A DNA stretch of 8,630 bases, from NCBI GenBank assembly GCA_013138675.1, contig WTCH01000176.1, forward strand, positions 1 through 8,630, read 5' to 3'. The position numbers and the translations under genes were made by a program. Below, piece by piece: positions 5,309-8,630 of this stretch (position 1 is the stretch's first letter; each line of letters starts with the position of its first letter). The notes beneath the pieces were generated by a model. It had not been told where the DNA came from. It searched no databases and saw only the letters and a program-made list of their open reading frames with translations. This DNA is from Woeseiaceae bacterium. Lineage in GTDB: Bacteria; Pseudomonadota; Gammaproteobacteria; Steroidobacterales; Woeseiaceae.

Positions 5309-7561
5309 CTAGGTGAGGCCTGCATTCCTGAGCGGCAATTCACGTACCCGTTTTCCAGACGCTGCGAAGTACGCGTTGACGATGGCGGGTGCGACGGGCG
5401 GAACGCCCGGTTCGCCGACACCACCGGGAGGTGCATCAGACTCCATGATATGGCTATGAATCTCGGCTGGCGCCTCGCTCATTCGAATCATCGGATAGGT
5501 ATCGAAATTGCCTTCCACTACACCGCCATTTTCTGTCGTAATCTCTCCGTGCAAAGCGAGGCTCATGCCGAAGATCCCGGCACCTTCCAGTTGTGAGTGA
5601 ACCCGGTCCGGGTTGACGACGGTACCGGCGTCGATCGCGATCCAGAGTTCATGCACGATCAGCTTGCCTTGTTCGTCTACGCTGACTTCTGCAACCGCAG
5701 CAACGTAGGAGACGAACGAACGATGTACAGCGATGCCTAGTCCATGGCCTTCGGGTAGCTCGCGGCCCCAGCCTGCCATGTCGGCGACTTTTTCGGCGAC
5801 CGCACTAAGGCGTCCTGTATCGACAGGATGTTTGGCAAGGTCATGTCCGTAGTTTGTGTACTTTGCCTCGTCATTCGCCGGATCGATCTTACGCGCCGGT
5901 CCGATCATCTCGAGCAGATGCTCCTTCGGGTCCATTCCTTTGGCGTACGCCAGTTCATCGACGAAGCCGCAGGCACCGAAGGCATGAAACACGTTGCACA
6001 CCGACCGTAACCAGCCAATACGAACATGTGCTTTTGCGTCACAGGTTTCGATTCGCATATTGGGTACATTCCACGGCGCATCGAGCAGGCCAAGGTCGAG
6101 CTCGAAACCGCTCGGGCCGGTAACGCCCGGCGCAAAGGTCGAGGCAATCGATGGAAAGCTGCTGCGCTGCAACCAACTCAGGGTCGTGCCATCTTCGTCC
6201 ATCCCTGCTCGAAAATACTGGGCGCTTACGGAATGAAAATAGCCATGGCGAATATCGTCCTCGCGTGACCAGGCAACCATGACCGGCCGACCTGTTTCAC
6301 GAGCGAGCTAGGCCGCCTCTGCGATGAAGTCGGGTTTCGACTTGCGACCGAATCCGCCGCCGAGCAAGGTGACGTTCACGGTCACTTGCTCTTTTTCGAT
6401 TCCCAGCGTTTCCGCAACAGTGGCACGCGCCGTCTGCGGATCCTGGGTGGCGGCCCACACCTCGCAGCTGCCGTCCTCGTTGATGATCGCCGTCGCAGCA
6501 GGCGGTTCCATCGGTGCCTGCGCGAGGTACGGTGTGTAGTAGACCGCCTCATGCTGGCTGTGGGTTTCGGCATCAGCATCGCCACGAGCAAGGACCGTCG
6601 TTCCGGGCGTAGACGCCGAGGAAATCAAGTCTTCCTTGTACGCAATACTTTCGTGCTCCGCATTTACGCCGCGGTCCCACTGAATCTCGACCGCGTTGCG
6701 ACCCTCGATTGCGGACCAGGTATTGCTGGCCAGCACGGCGATACCGCCCTGAATATTAAAAAGTGGCGGCGAGGTTGGCTCCGGCATCCGGATGACGTCC
6801 ACGACTCCCGCAACCGCTCGTGCAGCCGCATCGTCAAACGATGACACCGTACCGCCGAATGCCGGGCATCGCTCGATTGACGCATACAGCATGTTCGGCA
6901 ACACGGTGTCAGTGCCGTACATGGCGCGACCCGTCGTGAAAGCCAGCCCGTCAATCGTATCCATCGGCTTGCCGATATAGCGGTAGTCCTCTCGAGCCTT
7001 GAACGTTGCGCTTTCCGGTTGAGGCATGCCATTGGCCGTCTCGACGAGTTCGCCGTAACCGGCCGACTTGCCACTGTCCTCGTGGTGTACGGCATGCTCA
7101 TGCGCCACACATTCGTCCGCCGGAACCGCCCACATTGCTGCCGCTGCCGCGATCATCATGTCGCGCGCAGTTGCACCCGCGTTTCTCAGCAAGTCGAAAT
7201 GATTGCGAATGCTCGTGGAACCGTCGGTATTCTGGTCGCCATATTTCTCGTGACCGATAGCCTGGATGACTTCGACCTTGCCCCAGTCGGCCTCCAGCTC
7301 GTCAGCAATAACCTGTGGCAATGAAGTGCGAATGCCTTGCCCCATCTCGGAACGGTGGCAATAAATCTCGACGATGCCGTCGTTGCGAATATTGACGTAG
7401 ACGTTCGGTGCTACGGACGCAGTCGCCTTCGCGGCCGGACCTACAGCCATTTCGCCGGGCTGGCAGGCACTGGCAAACGTCAAAGCGAAAACGAGGCCTC
7501 CACCGGCCTGGCCCGTACGCCGCATGAATTCTCTACGGCTGATCTTCCGAAGTTCGCTCAT
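5309..7561 (-). pseudogene. Molybdopterin-binding large subunit of an IorB-type molybdenum hydroxylase, interrupted by TAG
   Basis: The frame spans 751 codons including the final stop, the normal length for isoquinoline 1-oxidoreductase beta-like subunits. One in-frame TAG (codon 418, 6310-6308) splits it into 417 and 332 residues. The N-terminal part has a Tat signal (SRREFMRRTG, 8-17; hydrophobic stretch to about 32, then Cys33), MGQGIRTSLPQVIADELE (73-90), a hammerhead-like region near 195-260 and GGGFGRKSKPDF (401-412). The C-terminal part resumes in the same frame with LARETGRPV, carries SREDDIRHGYFHSVSAQ, and ends with the GVGEP motif containing the likely catalytic glutamate (codon 717). 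The family hydroxylates N-heteroaromatics or oxidises aldehydes using a Mo-cytosine-dinucleotide centre; the substrate is unknown here. GGGAG (7573-7569) lies 7 nt before the ATG, which overlaps the small-subunit stop as ATGA. The lesion may be a recent mutation, a sequencing error or a read-through codon; neither half alone should be active. Confidence 0.85.
6308..6310 (-). other. In-frame amber codon interrupting the iorB-like gene
   Basis: On the minus strand the codons read GCA GAG GCG GCC TAG CTC GCT CGT, that is AEAA-stop-LAR. The downstream open frame shares the upstream frame exactly, and family similarity continues without loss of residues. The change is therefore a single-codon substitution and not a frameshift or insertion. 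Confidence 0.9.
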
Positions 7562-8016
7562 GACTTATCTCCCGCAGCACGGTGTATCGCCTTGCGAATT
7601 CTCGTGTAGGTACCGCATCGACAGATGTTGCCGCTCATTGCCTCGTCGATATCGGCGTCAGTGGGATTAGGGATGCGCTCCAGGAGCCCTACCGCACTCA
7701 TTATCTGGCCGGGCTGACAGTAGCCGCACTGTGCGACGTTCAGTTCCCGCCACGCAATCTGGACCGGGTGGTTGCCGTCCTTGGTCAGGCCCTCGATCGT
7801 CGTAACCTTGGCACCTTCGGCCACCGATGTCGGAAGCGCGCAGGACCGCATAGGCTGCCCGTTGATGTGGACGGTACAGGTTCCACAAAGCGCCTTTCCG
7901 CAACCGTATTTGGTACCGGTCAACCCTGCGATATCACGGATTGCCCATAAGAGTGGCATAGCAGGATCCACATCCAGACTCACACTCTCGCCGTTAAGTT
8001 CGAAATCGATAGCCAT
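7558..8016 (-). CDS. [2Fe-2S] small subunit of an IorA-type molybdenum hydroxylase
   Basis: This encodes 152 residues, typical for the isoquinoline 1-oxidoreductase alpha subunit family (CoxS/XdhC-like Fe-S subunits). The N-terminal plant-ferredoxin-like domain binds one [2Fe-2S] cluster through C39, C44, C47 and C59 (GCGKALCGTCTVHINGQP). The C-terminal helical domain binds a second through C97, C100, C132 and C134 (QCGYCQPGQIM and GNICRCGTY). The protein moves electrons from the molybdenum site of the large subunit to an acceptor. It has no signal peptide, so it probably leaves the cytoplasm bound to the Tat-targeted large subunit. The ATG at 8016-8014 has AGGGTG (8026-8021) 4 nt upstream. 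The stop overlaps the large-subunit start by 4 nt. No FAD subunit or cytochrome partner gene is present in the window. The symbol iorA is used in related systems, but the substrate is not known here. Confidence 0.93.
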   Translation of the reverse strand: MAIDFELNGESVSLDVDPAMPLLWAIRDIAGLTGTKYGCGKALCGTCTVHINGQPMRSCALPTSVAEGAKVTTIEGLTKDGNHPVQIAWRELNVAQCGYCQPGQIMSAVGLLERIPNPTDADIDEAMSGNICRCGTYTRIRKAIHRAAGDKS

Positions 8017-8227
8017 TGCGACACCCTGCTAGTTTTGGTGGGCTCTTGATGATACCGGAGTCAATGCCCCTTTCCACGCGATATCATCAGCTATGCCGTT
8101 TGGCTGAACTACAGTAGCAAAACGTAAAAATGGCTGTGGCGTTACAATGCCGAACGTTCGAACATGGCGCCAGGAGGATTGACGCCGTATCAGAAGATGG
8201 CAAACGCCGTATGATCTCTACTTCTGA
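8017..8227. other. Divergent intergenic region between the iorA-like gene and the acyltransferase gene
   Basis: These 211 bp should hold promoters for both divergent genes. Visible elements are the 10-bp palindrome CGAACGTTCG at 8151-8160 and a direct repeat ACGCCGTAT at 8182-8190 and 8204-8212, with starts 22 bp apart. AGGAGG at 8172-8177 resembles a strong ribosome-binding site but is followed only by an 11-codon frame starting at TTG. I could not assign -35 and -10 boxes with confidence. Confidence 0.5.
8151..8160. promoter_or_regulatory. 10-bp palindrome CGAACGTTCG, possible operator
   Basis: CGAACGTTCG is a perfect palindrome in the divergent intergenic region, 135 bp upstream of the iorA-like ATG and 68 bp upstream of the acyltransferase ATG. 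Position makes an operator role possible. No named regulator family can be assigned from it. Confidence 0.25.
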
Positions 8228-8630
8228 ATGCTGCTACGAATGGGAGGATTACCGGACGACGTGGGTGCTTTTATCTCCAAAAGTCGTAAATTGAGTCCAC
8301 TAGGCTGGTTTGGCTGGATGCTTTACCAGCCCTACAAGTGGCTTATTTGCACGCCTTTTTTGGCTTTGACGACTCTTTTCTTCGGTTCGGCGACGATCGT
8401 ACTTTCGGTTTTCTTGCCTTCACGGTGGGTAAGTCTAATTTGTGGCACCTTTTGGTCGCGTTTGAATGCTTGGTTGACACCGATGCCTGTGAAGGTCACG
8501 GGCCGGGAAAATGTTGATCCTCAACAATCCTATGTAGTTGTTGCGAATCACCAGAGTTTCTACGATGTTTTTGTGCTTTATGGTTTCTTAGGCATTGATT
8601 TTAAATGGGTGATGAAGCAAGAAATGCGGA
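8228..8630 (+). CDS. PlsC-type lysophospholipid acyltransferase, 3' end outside window
   Basis: The open frame gives 134 residues before the window ends. A hydrophobic segment at about 38-63 (CTPFLALTTLFFG onward) probably anchors the protein in the inner membrane. It is followed by VKVTGRENVD and the acyltransferase motif NHQSFYD (107-113), which holds the catalytic His108 and Asp113 of the HX4D signature. KWVMKQEMR follows, matching the next conserved block. The family transfers acyl chains to lysophospholipids, typically 1-acylglycerol-3-phosphate, in membrane lipid synthesis. The start is uncertain: in-frame candidates are ATG 8228, ATG 8240, GTG 8261 (GGAGG 13 nt upstream) and ATG 8318, where family similarity seems to begin (MLYQPYKWL). 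The gene uses more T-rich codons than its neighbours. It is divergent from the molybdenum hydroxylase operon and not obviously related to it in function. Confidence 0.85.
   Translation, partial: MLLRMGGLPDDVGAFISKSRKLSPLGWFGWMLYQPYKWLICTPFLALTTLFFGSATIVLSVFLPSRWVSLICGTFWSRLNAWLTPMPVKVTGRENVDPQQSYVVVANHQSFYDVFVLYGFLGIDFKWVMKQEMR

Noticed and set aside
6308..6310. TAG as a programmed pyrrolysine codon
   Set aside because: The site is not in a methylamine methyltransferase and no pyrrolysine genes are visible; a plain nonsense mutation or read error is simpler.
8172..8214. Leader peptide after AGGAGG, starting at TTG 8179
   Set aside because: The frame is only 11 codons, starts at TTG too close to AGGAGG, and has no run of codons suggesting attenuation.

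Overview
The window looks like chromosomal DNA from a gammaproteobacterium of moderate GC content. The nap gene order (napE-F-D-A-B-C, no napG or napH) resembles pseudomonads and other denitrifying or nitrate-respiring Proteobacteria. I infer an environmental, possibly marine, gammaproteobacterium, but the sequence alone does not fix a genus.

Layout. (1) Positions 1-379, minus strand: 5' part of a gene for a small DUF7009-like protein of unknown function; its 3' end lies outside the window. (2) Positions 380-518: divergent intergenic region with two overlapping inverted repeats. (3) Positions 519-5009, plus strand: a complete, tightly packed periplasmic nitrate reductase operon, napE-napF-napD-napA-napB-napC. 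The gaps are 3 nt, 8-nt overlap, 4-nt overlap, 11 nt and 1 nt. (4) Positions 5010-5308: convergent intergenic region with several inverted repeats but no convincing gene or classical terminator. (5) Positions 5309-8016, minus strand: a two-gene operon for an isoquinoline 1-oxidoreductase-type (xanthine dehydrogenase family) molybdenum hydroxylase. The small [2Fe-2S] subunit gene is intact. The large molybdopterin subunit gene is split by one in-frame TAG at 6308-6310. (6) Positions 8017-8227: divergent intergenic region. (7) Positions 8228-8630, plus strand: 5' part of a PlsC-type lysophospholipid acyltransferase gene, running off the window.

How the genes work together. NapC, a membrane tetrahaem cytochrome, takes electrons from quinol and passes them to the dihaem NapB and then to NapA, which reduces nitrate to nitrite in the periplasm. 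NapD is the chaperone that binds the NapA Tat signal, NapF is a cytoplasmic Fe-S protein linked to NapA maturation, and NapE is a one-helix membrane protein of unclear role. The IorAB-type enzyme is a second molybdoenzyme, also predicted to leave the cytoplasm by the Tat route through its large subunit.

Most of the window is ordinary, well-known biology and I do not see a clear new system. The points most worth checking are the single amber codon in an otherwise intact iorB-like gene, the replacement by histidine of the usual methionine after the first haem motif of NapC, and the overlapping palindromes upstream of napE.
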